Both the position numbers and the translations under genes were made by a program. The notes below the pieces were generated by a model. The model did no database searches. It was not told the DNA's origin and worked only from the letters and a program-made list of their open reading frames with translations. A DNA stretch of 64,000 bases from Phymatolithon calcareum (taxonomy: Eukaryota > Rhodophyta > Florideophyceae > Hapalidiales), in assembly GCA_977006965.1 (NCBI GenBank), contig OZ345374.1:744001-808000 (forward strand). Reading direction: 5' to 3'. The first letter of the stretch is position 1, and each line of letters begins with the position of its first letter. Positions 11,685 to 21,347 of the stretch are shown here, piece after piece.

Positions 11685-13098
11685 CTACGATGAGAAGATT
11701 GCATCCCAGGCGACACTCTTTCTCTCCGGTGAGATAAGTGTGGTTGGGGTGAACTTGGGCAGCCCCATCGCTTCAAGGAGTGCGTTTGCATGCATTCTAA
11801 CCGCGACCTTCTCCGCTTTGCTTGCAGAAGAGCCGACATAGAAAAACGCACGACCGTCAACGGCAACCGCCCACACATCATCAGAGGTGACTTCGCTAGA
11901 CCCGATTTCGTCCGCCTCCATGACCAATTTGAGCGCCAGTACGCCATCTTCATCGGAAATTTTGAAAAGTTTCTTGGGCTGCGTGAAGTCAATATCATCG
12001 TTCGCTGGCGCCACGTTGCGACTGTCCTCGGAATGAGGGAGGCTTGCTGGCGCGGGTCCCCCAAGCGTCTCCCAGAAGACATCAAGGGCGAGTAATTCGT
12101 CCTCTTTGTCGATCACGGTTAGCTCCAGCTCCTCACGCTCCGCCTTCAAGTCCTCGTTCACAATTTGCATCGCGCGCAGACGCTCAAACGGTGATGAGCT
12201 CTCCGGCGTATACTGGTAAACGGTCAATCTGTAGCGGATAGGTCAGAAAACGCATTGATCACGTAGATAACGTTAAGAAGCGCATTGGTGAACCATGTTA
12301 GAGCACTGCAGAACAGGCGAGACGTAGAAATGGGTAGGAAATTGGATGCATTAAGCAGTATGACAACACTCACCCCATGTCGAGAATGAAGACGTCGGAA
12401 CTGTTGACGAAGGCCGGATCAAGAGCGACTTCTTTTACGCGAACGTTCTTGCCTGATCCGCTCATTTGCAACAGGCGCGGAGTGTACGACTCGGGTTCGA
12501 CCTTCTTAAATCCTGAATCGATACCGCCCTTGAGATACACCACGGACTGAAAGTAAGAGTGGAAGAGTGCCGATTCTTCATCCTGTGTCTCGCGGTATTG
12601 AATCGGCTGCGATCAATAAAGCACGGTACCGGTCAGTCAGTCGATCGACGATAATTTTCCAATCTCCAAAAGGGAACATTATAAACCAAAACATACCTTC
12701 TGTCCAAGCAAGTCATCAAGAGTGACAGCATAATACGCCACAGCCGCACTCTCATCCTGTGTCGATTCATCACCGATCCAATAATGCAATGCATATTCCA
12801 TATTTCCATCCTCATCCGCCGTAGTGCTCAACACAAGATACGCATCCCCGGCATACAACGATAGGTTCCCAGCTCTCAGCGCGGGAATTCTTTCAATTTC
12901 AAACTTTTCCACACGCCATACCTCAACACCAGGTTCCGATCCAGCCCCACCAAACGACTCTTCGGTGAGTGCGGCCTCCGCGCGCGTCTCGATATCCTCC
13001 GCCGAGCCAATACCGCCGATATTGCTCAGCTTCCAACTTCCTTCGCCGTCCTCTTCCATGACACTGATGGGTGGCTTTGCGGGCGATTTCTGCAACAT
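11685..13098 (-). CDS. Gelsolin/severin-type actin-binding protein, 3 exons
   Basis: Predicted 392-residue actin-severing or capping protein. Exons are 13098-12697, 12606-12374 and 12228-11685. The introns of 90 bp (GTATGT...GCAG) and 145 bp (GTGAGT...ACAG) keep the frame exactly. After a variable N-terminus of about 60 residues, exon 1 carries the hallmark gelsolin G1 sequence: VEVWRVEKFE, SLYAGDAYLVL, LHYWIGDESTQDE. Exon 2 continues with the IQYRETQ and FHSYF type blocks. Exon 3 gives GLTVYQY, the SPFERLRAMQIVNE helix, an FWETLGG motif and a second gelsolin-like fold ending near FTPTTLI. Two gelsolin domains is short compared with severin (three) or gelsolin (six). The acidic Ca2+-site residues of G1 appear present. 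It is a single gene with its own promoter, 134 bp from the next gene's 3' end. Confidence 0.88.
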
Positions 13099-13232
13099 AG
13101 TGCCGTTCTTCGGGACACTTTATACTCCTTCGATTGAAATGATTCCGTGGCTGAGCGCGTGGAGGGTTACACAGAAGTCAGCTCCCTCAATACTGCTTAC
13201 ACCGACAACAACAGCCCAAAAAAACCTGTTTA

Positions 13233-14855
13233 TCATACAAACGCATCGGACAATCTCGATCCTCCCCGTCGACCACTCCCCCGATTCCCCCGCCCTCCGC
13301 GATGACCGCCGCGCATACCGCCCCGAATACCAACTCGCCCGCGTGCTAGTCGCGCCCTGGCGGCACGCTCCTCGCGCTCCTTCTCAAGCACGAATCCGGG
13401 GCACATGTCCGACGGCAGGGTGCGGAATCTTGGGACTCGCACCGCTGTGAAGCAAAGGTCATTCCGGGAAGACAGTCCTAGATGCGGACTGGCGGCAAAA
13501 AATCCCTGCTCAGTATCTCCCTTAGGCTTCTGAAAAACGGCAGGAAGTGCACGAATGCACTCAAACGGCACCTGAAAGCTTCTCACCCTCTCCGTGGCAG
13601 CCGTGATTTGCTTCCAATCCGCACGTCGCAATTGGCGCGCATAAAGTTCACATTCGCGTAACCTCTCTTCGCTAATCTTTCCATCCGGCGGTCGCAAAAC
13701 CGCTTCCAAAACATCCTTATCCCGCAGCACCCCTTCGCCCCCTTCAGAAACTTCCTCCACTCGCGCCGCAAGCATCACATACCGGTTATCCCAGTACGCT
13801 GCCCCATCAAGCGGCGTACAAGCAGCATTCCCACCCAGTCTCCTCGCAAGCAGTCCAGTATTCTCATGGTCCGGCTCTCGCGTGAGAATCATGAGATCAT
13901 CCGGCATCTCCGTCCGCACCGACTGCGCTCTCCCACGTCTCGTCTGCGCCTCTGCCTGTGCGATACGACGTGCAAAGCGGCCAGTCGCCCTTCTGATGAC
14001 CATTCCGGCCGCAGTGCGTCCTTTCGGCAATGGTTGCAGCAATCCGTTCGACTCCAGTGCAAACACGTCTTCCGCGGTACGCGCCACAAGTTCCGCCGTG
14101 GCCGGTAGTGCACCACCAGAACCGCAAACGTGCGTCATGGCGCGTGCGAATGCCGCCACAGCTACAAGCCGCTCGCTGGGACCGGCGACGTAATGGCGCG
14201 CCAGTACTGACCGTCGTATCACAAGATAGCCCCAATGGGAGGCCTCCAGTACCGATTCGCGCAGAAGAGCGTCGGACGCAACGGTGAGGGACGCGAGTGC
14301 ATCCCTCCGACGCGCGCCGTGCGCGCGAGCGGCTTCCAGAGGGACGCCGAGCGGCGTCACGGTTTCGTTGAGGTCGGTCGGGGAGAGCGGGAGCAATGGA
14401 CGAACGAAGGAGAGCGCGCCAAGAGGTAGCATTTCAGCACCGTCGGCGACGGCAGAGACGGAGGGTAATGCTCCTGTGCGCTTGGAGAGTGAGAGTAGGG
14501 CGTCATCGTGAGCTGTTTCCGGGAGGATTACAGCGTCGTGCTCGGAGCGGATCGCCGTCCACGCTGTGAATCGAGTGAGGAGCGCCGACGAGCCGGCAAG
14601 ATGCGCGGGGACGAGTGTGGACTTCAAGCCGCGCGACTCGGCGAGAGAGTGCGTCTTGGCATCAGAAGAGATTGCGTGCACGGTGGTGTGCGCAGTGAGC
14701 AGCGAGGCGAAATCTATGTGCGCTGCACGGTTTGCCGGCAGGAGCATCGTCAGCTTTGACGGGATTTTGCTCTGCCCGCTCGCCTTGAGGTACAGCGAAA
14801 GGGCGTCATTGGCGGTGAGATTTAACTTGCGCGCGCCGCGCGAAGCTGATCCCAT
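13233..14855 (-). CDS. Possible PP-loop (TilS/CTU-like) protein with RGG-rich C-terminus
   Basis: Intronless 540-residue protein, GC-rich. Tentative resemblance to the tRNA-modifying PP-loop family (tRNA-Ile lysidine synthase or tRNA 2-thiolation proteins). A HDDALLSLSKRTG block near residue 123 is followed about 40 residues later by FVRPLLPLSPTDL, as in the HxxDD...RPLL pattern. A later YWDNRYVM block resembles the WDGRF motif of the TilS C-terminal part. The N-terminal SGGxDS ATP-binding loop is not visible: the expected place reads LLPANRAAH. If the family call is right, the protein is either catalytically degenerate or its first exon is missed. The last 40 residues are an Arg-Gly repeat (RGG box), a common RNA-binding tail. 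It shares a 253-bp divergent promoter region with the FAD protein at 15109. The fold assignment is inference. Confidence 0.4.
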   Translation of the reverse strand: MGSASRGARKLNLTANDALSLYLKASGQSKIPSKLTMLLPANRAAHIDFASLLTAHTTVHAISSDAKTHSLAESRGLKSTLVPAHLAGSSALLTRFTAWTAIRSEHDAVILPETAHDDALLSLSKRTGALPSVSAVADGAEMLPLGALSFVRPLLPLSPTDLNETVTPLGVPLEAARAHGARRRDALASLTVASDALLRESVLEASHWGYLVIRRSVLARHYVAGPSERLVAVAAFARAMTHVCGSGGALPATAELVARTAEDVFALESNGLLQPLPKGRTAAGMVIRRATGRFARRIAQAEAQTRRGRAQSVRTEMPDDLMILTREPDHENTGLLARRLGGNAACTPLDGAAYWDNRYVMLAARVEEVSEGGEGVLRDKDVLEAVLRPPDGKISEERLRECELYARQLRRADWKQITAATERVRSFQVPFECIRALPAVFQKPKGDTEQGFFAASPHLGLSSRNDLCFTAVRVPRFRTLPSDMCPGFVLEKEREERAARARLARGRVGIRGGMRGGHRGGRGNRGSGRRGGSRLSDAFV

Positions 14856-15108
14856 CCTTCTGCGCGGTGGCAGTCAGGGTGCATGGACTGAAGTGGCATC
14901 CGAATAGGGCGCGTGGTCGTCTGCCATCAAGATGGGGTAGTGCAATAAGGACACGTGTACGCTCAGGAATTACAAAGATAAAAAAGTAATTTCGCTGCGG
15001 TATCGATCGAGCTCCGGCTCTGCTCTAGGTTTTCTATACAGTACCAGTGAGGGTTTCGGATCGGAGTAGGCCGCAATCGTTTTTTGCATCTAAATCCGCT
15101 CACAAGAC
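14856..15108. promoter_or_regulatory. Divergent intergenic region between two genes
   Basis: 253 bp separate the start codons of two divergently read genes, so both promoters must lie here unless they overlap coding DNA. No clear TATA box was identified. Confidence 0.4.
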
Positions 15109-16161
15109 ATGTCGCTGCCACGCTTGACGATAATCGGTGGCGGTGTGTGCGGTGCGACAATAGCGCGGCTTCTTTCTCCGCACTTTGCCATAACCGTGCT
15201 CGAGAAGAGCGGGCGGTTGAGCGGTCGCTGCGCCTCACTGCTATTTCGCAACACGGTGATCGATCAGGGAGCACCCTACTTCGCACTCTGTCCCGCAACG
15301 CGCGCATTCCTAGACCCCGTGATCGGATCCGATCTCCTCCCCGTCCCCGGTCGAGTTGTCATCATTGATGCGTCCGGTGAGCATGACCAGTCGTCTGAAA
15401 ACTTAGTATACATCCGCGATGCAGCAAACGCCCTCAGCACGCAACTCCTGGCCGCATTGCCTAATATCACAATCCGTACCCGCACAACGGTACTGTCAGA
15501 CCCGACATCCGCAGCTCTGCGCACGGCGTCCGGCGACCTGCTACCGACAACAGACTTCACGGTGTGCACAGCACCGCTTCCGCAAGCGGCAGAGCTATTC
15601 CCCGCTCTTGTGGACGGTGAGCGTGCGTCCCGTGTATACAAACCGGCACTCATGGTCGCCCTGGCGTATCCGTCCGGCAGTGCGCCGCAGGACGAAGTGT
15701 ACATCCGGAAATGGGAAGCGGGAGACGGAGCGCTTGCTTCCGCGACGCGCGAAAGCATGAAGCTTCGCGACGCAAAGGAGGACTTTTTTATGGTGCGTGC
15801 TACGGACTTGTTTAGTGCTGCGCGACTGGAGGACGAGAAAGCGATCTGGGCGGAGGAATTGCGCGCTCGGTTCGAGATGCAGTGGTCGGGGCTTGCGGGC
15901 ATGTGCAGTGGTGTTTTCGCGAAGCGGTGGCGATATGCCGAGATTGTAGACGGGTTCAAGGCTTCCGAGGGACGCAGTAGCGTGAAGCGTGATGCGGCAG
16001 CGAAGCGTGGTGTCTACTTCGCGGGAGATGCGCTTGGCGTAGGGAGCGGGATTCGCGCGGCGGTGCTTGGTGGCGCGGTGGTGGCGAAGGAAATTGCGGA
16101 CGAGGTCGATGTGGCACTCCCGGAGTGCACGTACGCGCTTCTAGGCGCGGCGCGGCTCTGA
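15109..16161 (+). CDS. Renalase-like NAD(P)/FAD-dependent oxidoreductase
   Basis: Intronless 350-residue flavoprotein. The N-terminus starts with the dinucleotide-binding Rossmann motif TIIGGGVCGATIARLL (GxGxxG type) and a second glycine-rich GRLSGRCAS block at about residues 36-44. This is the pattern of renalases and amine-oxidase-like FAD enzymes. DQGAPYF near residue 53 also fits the family. The C-terminal GVYFAGDALGVGSGIRAAVLGG (split here by its variable residues) is the conserved FAD-contact segment near residue 305. The substrate cannot be deduced; renalase-like enzymes oxidise dihydro-isomers of NAD(P)H, while others oxidise amines. The start was chosen at the first Met, three residues before the beta-strand of the Rossmann fold, so no targeting peptide is apparent and a cytosolic location is likely. 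Confidence 0.75.
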   Translation: MSLPRLTIIGGGVCGATIARLLSPHFAITVLEKSGRLSGRCASLLFRNTVIDQGAPYFALCPATRAFLDPVIGSDLLPVPGRVVIIDASGEHDQSSENLVYIRDAANALSTQLLAALPNITIRTRTTVLSDPTSAALRTASGDLLPTTDFTVCTAPLPQAAELFPALVDGERASRVYKPALMVALAYPSGSAPQDEVYIRKWEAGDGALASATRESMKLRDAKEDFFMVRATDLFSAARLEDEKAIWAEELRARFEMQWSGLAGMCSGVFAKRWRYAEIVDGFKASEGRSSVKRDAAAKRGVYFAGDALGVGSGIRAAVLGGAVVAKEIADEVDVALPECTYALLGAARL

Positions 16162-16262
16162 TGGAGTGGGGAACGTGTCGAGAATTTAAGGTTGCAGTTA
16201 AGTATTCGGAGAGAAGTCCACGCGAGCGTTGCGTGGAATGGCAACTTTGAGAGTTGAGACGG

Positions 16263-16308
16263 AAATCAAACGTTGGAAATATGAATTCATATTCCCAACG
16301 TTTGATTT
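16263..16308. repeat. 46-bp near-perfect palindrome
   Basis: Two abutting 23-bp arms (16263-16285 and 16286-16308) are reverse complements with one mismatch and no loop, centred on GAATTC. It lies just after the FAD-protein gene and could form a cruciform or act as a 3'-end hairpin. Confidence 0.85.
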
Positions 16309-16354
16309 GCGTTTAAACGCTGTGCGGCTGTCAGTGTCTTGGAGTCTTCATTCC

Positions 16355-16385
16355 GTACTGTACTGTACTGTACTGTACAGTACTT
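16355..16385. repeat. (GTACT)n short tandem repeat ending in CTGTACAG
   Basis: About five units of GTACT followed by a switch to the inverted phase (CAGTACT), so the tract is itself partly palindromic. It contains the 8-mer CTGTACAG, which recurs elsewhere in the window. Confidence 0.85.
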
Positions 16386-16509
16386 GGCGGAACTGTGAGA
16401 GGACATTGTGCAAAAGTGAATTGCATTGCTGGATGCGTTGGTGGTCGGGGAGAAGATGGCTGCAGGATGGAAAACAGTGCGTTGAGCCTGTGCACGTGAG
16501 GTGGAAACG

Positions 16510-16800
16510 CTGCAGTCAGAATGCATGCAAATACGGTTTTTGAAGAAGATGGCTTTCTCATGATGAAATCGGGGCAAATGGTGTCAGGTGTAATGCTGTT
16601 TGGGCGGTTGCCGTCGACGGACCATGTTCCCATAAGACGGCTCCACGGTGACAACGGCGGAAATGCTTTAAGTCGAAATGCATGTACTGTACATAGAATC
16701 CGCGAAGCGATGGGAGTGGCGAAATTTACTCCAACCATGCTTAGCTCACTGCAACGGAAGAGCGTCGCGTGGGATGTCATCTTCGCAGAAGGTATCTTCG
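16510..16800 (+). pseudogene. Gelsolin C-terminal exon fragment (relic)
   Basis: Matches the last exon of the gelsolin-type gene at 11685-12228. An AVRMHAN block near 16513, a TGGGCGGTTGCCGTCGACGG block near 16602 and a block reading EAMGVAKFTPTML...RKSVAWDVIF at 16700-16795 all correspond to the intact gene. The order is partly scrambled and the frame is broken. A closely similar tail sits on the minus strand at about 45025-45115, so this relic belongs to a dispersed set and is not a simple tandem duplicate. Confidence 0.65.
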
Positions 16801-17480
16801 GCGGAATGCGATCAGTCAGTCCTGGTTGTGGTGGCACTTGGTATGGGGAAGACTTTTCTCAGTATGATGATATTCGCTCAATGCTGCCTATAGCTGGGGT
16901 TTCACCTTCTGCCAGACGAGAATAGTACTGTCAAGAAAGTTTGGGAATGGAAAGAGTTGTGGAGAGGACGGGACGAGAGAGAACTCGCCCGCACACAGAC
17001 GTTGACAGAGGCTACACCTTCATCCAAAGCAATAGCAAAGGCGAAGAACACATGGAATATTCCCATTGGATGAATCAAACTCAGGATTCTTGTACACCCA
17101 ATGGATGATGCACATGTGTTTTTATTGCAATTGATCTCCCATGGATCAAACTTATATACCGTGTGTGGCCTTACACTGCTTATTCCTTCCGACAGGATCA
17201 CTATCATCGAAAAAGATCCTAAATTTTTGAAACTTTTTTGAAGTTTGATACTTACCCTCGCCCCTCGAAAGACAACCTCAGCGAATACAGTGCAGTGACA
17301 TCCATCATTGAGGGGTCCCAATGCATGTGGATTTTTCATAGTCAATGGACCGCAAATAATATTCGACCATGTTTTCCACTGCAGCCAGCCTGCAAGGGTA
17401 TATAACCCCATGGCTCCCACCGTTCAGCCCTATGTCGCCGCGCCACCATTAACCTTCGTGTTGCGTCTTTCTCGCGCCCC
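16801..17480. other. Intergenic, upstream of septin gene
   Basis: No gene recognised. Probably contains the septin promoter. Confidence 0.4.
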
Positions 17481-18611
17481 ATGACATACCTTCCGATGTC
17501 ACTGCAGAGCTCCCCAATATCCATGGAAGCGTCCTCGACGCATGAAAGCGGCCCTCTGTCGCGCATCAAGCGTCCGCAGTTCAACATCGTCACATCTGTA
17601 CTCGCCGACGTCGAGGCCAGTCTTGTTGAGCAACGTCGTGTGGAGCTACTGAGCAAGGGCGAGCATCTCTCCCTACTCTGCTGCGGTGAGGCAGGATGTG
17701 GCAAAACCTCCCTGTTGAACTCATTGTTCGCTCAGAAGATCTCCTACGCTCCGCCGTCGGCGCCGACCTTATCCCTAGTGGAATCCAAAACAACCATCGA
17801 GATAGGCCCTCTGAAAATTCGTCTCACCACCATCGACACCCCAGGTTACGGCGACACACTACATCTCGGAGAATCTTTCGAACGCGTCACAGATCACATC
17901 TCCCAAAGTTTCCGCAACGCCATAGACAAGGAGCGTCGTCCAGACCGTCCAGGCACAGAACGTCTCGACGAGAGCGTAGGAGTCGACGCAGTATTATACT
18001 TCATCTCACCACATCGTCTCAAGGAAGTTGACATAACCTTCATTCGTCGTCTGCACAACCTCGCCACAATCGTTCCTATAATCGCAAAGGCTGATGTATA
18101 CACCAAAGACGAACTGCGTTCCTTTCGCGAAACCGTCAGCCGCCGTCTGCACGACGAGGGTATAGATATTCCCTGTGAACCTTTCGCCGTCATTTGCGCC
18201 CAATATCCACGCAATGAACATGATGACACTCCGGATGCACCCGGACGCCAATATCCGTGGGGATTAGCACTTTCGGAAAATGATGACTGGAGTGATCTTC
18301 CCGCGTTGCGAAAATTCTTGCTCACGGAAGGACTTATGGATTTGCACCGGAGGAGACGCGACTATTACGAGAAATTTAGAACTAATTTGAGCATTTACCG
18401 TATGGAGCTTGCTGAAACCGTCACTTCGAAACTTATCAGGTTGGGTAAGTTTAGTGCCACTTTGGCTGTGCGTGTCTCCCTCGTGCTTTTTGCTGCCAAT
18501 TTGATTCAGAATAACTCCGGCGGGGGAAGAGTGGAGGCGAGGGAGGTCGAGCCGGAGGAAGAGAAGGATGAGGGCCCAGTGGGACGGTTTTTTGGAAATT
18601 TTAGGCGTTGA
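17481..18611 (+). CDS. Septin GTPase with C-terminal hydrophobic segment
   Basis: Intronless 376-residue septin, a filament-forming GTPase of the cell cortex and division site. G1 P-loop is GEAGCGKTS near residue 72; G3 is DTPG near 120; G4 is AKAD near 197. The septin-unique element includes GRQYPWG near 252, followed by the typical LR-x2-L...L helix. The phosphate-binding and base-binding motifs look intact. After the GTPase domain there is a short basic helix and then a hydrophobic stretch (ATLAVRVSLVLFAANLI, about residues 325-345) that could be a membrane anchor or amphipathic membrane-binding helix. An acidic tail follows. The usual long C-terminal coiled coil of animal and fungal septins is absent. 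The start at 17481 gives a 45-residue leader; the Met at 17502 and later ones are alternatives. Confidence 0.88.
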   Translation: MTYLPMSLQSSPISMEASSTHESGPLSRIKRPQFNIVTSVLADVEASLVEQRRVELLSKGEHLSLLCCGEAGCGKTSLLNSLFAQKISYAPPSAPTLSLVESKTTIEIGPLKIRLTTIDTPGYGDTLHLGESFERVTDHISQSFRNAIDKERRPDRPGTERLDESVGVDAVLYFISPHRLKEVDITFIRRLHNLATIVPIIAKADVYTKDELRSFRETVSRRLHDEGIDIPCEPFAVICAQYPRNEHDDTPDAPGRQYPWGLALSENDDWSDLPALRKFLLTEGLMDLHRRRRDYYEKFRTNLSIYRMELAETVTSKLIRLGKFSATLAVRVSLVLFAANLIQNNSGGGRVEAREVEPEEEKDEGPVGRFFGNFRR

Positions 18612-19016
18612 TCGGGTGACAAGTAAGGATTGAGGTCGCGGTGGCGCCAGGACCTGGGCCCGTCTGGTCGTCGGTGCCGTCGACGTCGTCTTCATTCCCC
18701 TGCCCTTACCCTGCCAATCGTTTTGTGGAACAGTTTTTTCTCTTTCTGGACATCAACAAAATCCTCCCTGTTGCAGCTATTGAGGCGGGAATCTACTGCA
18801 ATTGGTAAAAATATTTTGCAAGCACGAAATTTGTTGCCCCGCTTAGCTTTTCAGCAGCGGGGAATCGATCAATCAATGAGTACCTATCAAAAGTATATTA
18901 CGGGGCGCAGAACAGACATAGAAAGATCTTTGCAATTCATTTTAAGACCAAAACACAGCATCGTGTGCCAAACCAAACCGCATTCATCCATCAACCTACC
19001 CCACACCACATCCTGC
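18612..19016. other. Convergent intergenic region
   Basis: 405 bp between the 3' ends of the septin and the NT-C2 protein genes. It must hold both polyadenylation regions. No gene recognised. Confidence 0.5.
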
Positions 19017-21347
19017 TCAATATTCCATATTGCTACTGCGAGTGCTCCCGCGTCTGCCGGGTGACGGCCCGTTACCCGAAGCTTTCCGCTGCAAAGCCTC
19101 AATTTTCTCGCTCGCCTCGCCGAGCCTAACCTCCAGGCTGCTAGCATGTGACGCAAGCCGCTCTTGAACTGTCCGTTCCGTCTTTTTCAAAGTCTTCATA
19201 GCGAACATAAGCTCCAATTTTTCATCAACCGCCTGTGCAAGTTGCAGCTTCGTCTTCACCAACACAGCCAGAACTTCCTGAACTTCATCCGGAGGCGGCG
19301 GTGCAGCCCTCGCCTCCTCCACATCCTCCTCCAGACGCGCCACCTCGTCACGCAGCTGATCTACCGTAGCCTGCAAATCCGACTCACGCATGACGTGCGT
19401 TGAAATCTTGCGGTGCAAACTCTGCACGTTATCATTCGCCCTAGCAGCTTCTGACGTACGTCGTTCCAGAGCGCGTGCTTGTTCGCGCAGCACATCACGT
19501 TCTTCTCTGGCGCGCAACTTTTCGCCCTTTTCATACTCTAGATCATCCGCAAGGCCTGCCAGTTCTTCCTCGAGTGCAGTCACACGCTCACGCTCGCGCG
19601 TCAGATCGCGCGCGACCTTCTCCGCCGCGACTGAAGCCTCAAGTCCACTGTCTGGCATTGGTTCGTCAGGAATACCGCCTGAGGAGCGTTTGGAGAGCGC
19701 TCGCTTCAACGCTACATCACGTTGTCCCTTCAATTCTGCCGCCTCCTCGCGAAGCGAATCTTCTGCATCGCGAGCCTTTTGCAGGTCCTGTGTAGTGCGA
19801 TCCATCTTCAATTGCAGAGCGGCAAGTTGTGCCGTTGCTCGTGTGAGATCAGACTTGGTTTGCGCACGCTCCGACTCTGCATCTTGTGCTCGCGCATTTG
19901 AGGCCCGCACCTGACTCTCAAGCGGACACAACTGTGCTTCGAGTGCGGCGATCTTTGCAGCGGCGGCCGCGGCGTCGCCGCCGCCCTTGCCCTTCACGAC
20001 TGTCGAGGCTGCCTCGGCCGCTGCACGTGCTGCTTCCAGATCTTGCTGCAATTGGATGTTCTCCTCACGGACAGCGGTGTACATAGCGGACAGCTTCTGG
20101 TAAGTATCGCGCACCTTGTCAGCATGGGCTTTATGAGCTTTCAATTTTGTCTCAAGAACCTCCTTCTCCTTCCTGGCTGTAGCCAATCGCTCTTCCACTG
20201 CTGCTGCTGCGGCGCCACCATCACCGGTTTCCGATGAGGAGACTGCTGCAGCTGCAGCGACAGCTGTGGCTCGATCTAGATCCGCAGCGAGTTCTCTATT
20301 TTTCGATTGGTATTTTTCCGCATCTGCTGCCTTCTGGGAAAGTTCTTCACGCTCCTTTATAACTTCTTCGAGCTTTTCCTTCATTGTCGTATTTTCTTCT
20401 TGCAGGGCTTTGGCACGCTCCGTCATTTTACCTAGCAACTCATCACCACGACCAGAACTTTCGGTAGACAGTTTCATCTTCAGAGCAACGAGCTCCGCTT
20501 GGTGCGAAGATTCCATTCTTTTACGCTTGTCTTGAGAGCGGCGGAGCTCAACATTGAGTTTCTCGCATTGAAGTTGCAAACTCTCAAGCTCAGTGCGCGA
20601 GTCACGTTTGCCGACGGCGGCCTTGGGGTCACGAGTGCCCGACTTGGCGGACTTGGAACTCGGCTCCGACACTGAGGTAATATCTTGGGAGTTTGTCGGA
20701 GAGGTTGCGGATTGTCGCTTGGAGTTGGTCTTCTTGGAGAGACGAGGAGGGAGCTCGGGCTCGGGGACATCGTCGATATTAAGGTCGTCAAATTCGTCAT
20801 CAGGATCCGATGAACGACCGGAGATACCGGTGATTCCGGACAAGGCTGAGGAAGCTCCATCGGAACCAGGACCTCCTTTTCCAGACTTGATGAAGCGAGC
20901 TTCAATTTTGGCCTTGATTTCGACCTTATCGGAAAGTTTGAAAGTTTTGGTCGTGCTGGCTGAGGGTACACCAGCGAAATCGGCGAGATTGAAATGAGTT
21001 TTTGCCACTAAGCGTTCCTGCTTTTTCGGATTGACAAGGACAAGACAGAGCTTGGCATCCTTCGCATCGAATGCCTTTTTGGACTCATCGCGGTAAAGGG
21101 TGACTAGAAGTGAAAGCTTTTGTTGAAATGGGAGGCTCCTTTTTTGATCCTTAGCGGCAGTAACAGTCTTGGTGGACGCAACCTTGACACCGCGAACCCA
21201 TTTGACGAAATAGGACGAGCCCGGTTTCACTCCGACAGTATGGTCGACGGTGATATCAAACTGGAAGCGGGTCGGTGCTTTGCCTCGGCGCGAAGCGCTG
21301 CGGACGAGCTGTCCGGCACGACCCTTCTTCATTGCGGGGGGGACCAC
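19017..21347 (-). CDS. NT-C2 domain and long coiled-coil protein
   Basis: Intronless 776-residue protein. Residues 25-160 form an N-terminal C2-type domain of the NT-C2 family (as in EEIG1 and EHBP1 and plant cytoskeletal organisers): an FQFDITVDHT strand, YFVKWVRG, LPFQQKLSLLVTL and a HFNLADFAG block are recognisable. Residues 160-260 are low-complexity and Ser/Pro rich. From about 260 to 750 the protein is almost continuous coiled coil, rich in Glu, Lys, Ala and Leu, with several Ala runs (VAAAAAVSS, DAAAAAA). NT-C2 proteins typically bind membranes while the coiled coil tethers cytoskeletal or organelle partners. The actual partner here is unknown. A Ser/Arg-rich tail ends the protein. The start is the first in-frame Met; MKKGRAG six codons on is an alternative. 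Confidence 0.85.
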   Translation of the reverse strand: MVPPAMKKGRAGQLVRSASRRGKAPTRFQFDITVDHTVGVKPGSSYFVKWVRGVKVASTKTVTAAKDQKRSLPFQQKLSLLVTLYRDESKKAFDAKDAKLCLVLVNPKKQERLVAKTHFNLADFAGVPSASTTKTFKLSDKVEIKAKIEARFIKSGKGGPGSDGASSALSGITGISGRSSDPDDEFDDLNIDDVPEPELPPRLSKKTNSKRQSATSPTNSQDITSVSEPSSKSAKSGTRDPKAAVGKRDSRTELESLQLQCEKLNVELRRSQDKRKRMESSHQAELVALKMKLSTESSGRGDELLGKMTERAKALQEENTTMKEKLEEVIKEREELSQKAADAEKYQSKNRELAADLDRATAVAAAAAVSSSETGDGGAAAAAVEERLATARKEKEVLETKLKAHKAHADKVRDTYQKLSAMYTAVREENIQLQQDLEAARAAAEAASTVVKGKGGGDAAAAAAKIAALEAQLCPLESQVRASNARAQDAESERAQTKSDLTRATAQLAALQLKMDRTTQDLQKARDAEDSLREEAAELKGQRDVALKRALSKRSSGGIPDEPMPDSGLEASVAAEKVARDLTRERERVTALEEELAGLADDLEYEKGEKLRAREERDVLREQARALERRTSEAARANDNVQSLHRKISTHVMRESDLQATVDQLRDEVARLEEDVEEARAAPPPPDEVQEVLAVLVKTKLQLAQAVDEKLELMFAMKTLKKTERTVQERLASHASSLEVRLGEASEKIEALQRKASGNGPSPGRRGSTRSSNMEY

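Noticed and set aside
12824-13450. 208-codon plus-strand ORF
   Set aside because: Antisense to gelsolin exon 1 and the 3' end of the RGG-tailed protein, both better supported.
14963-15307. 114-codon minus-strand ORF rich in Arg
   Set aside because: Overlaps the start of the FAD protein, whose Rossmann motif fixes the coding strand.
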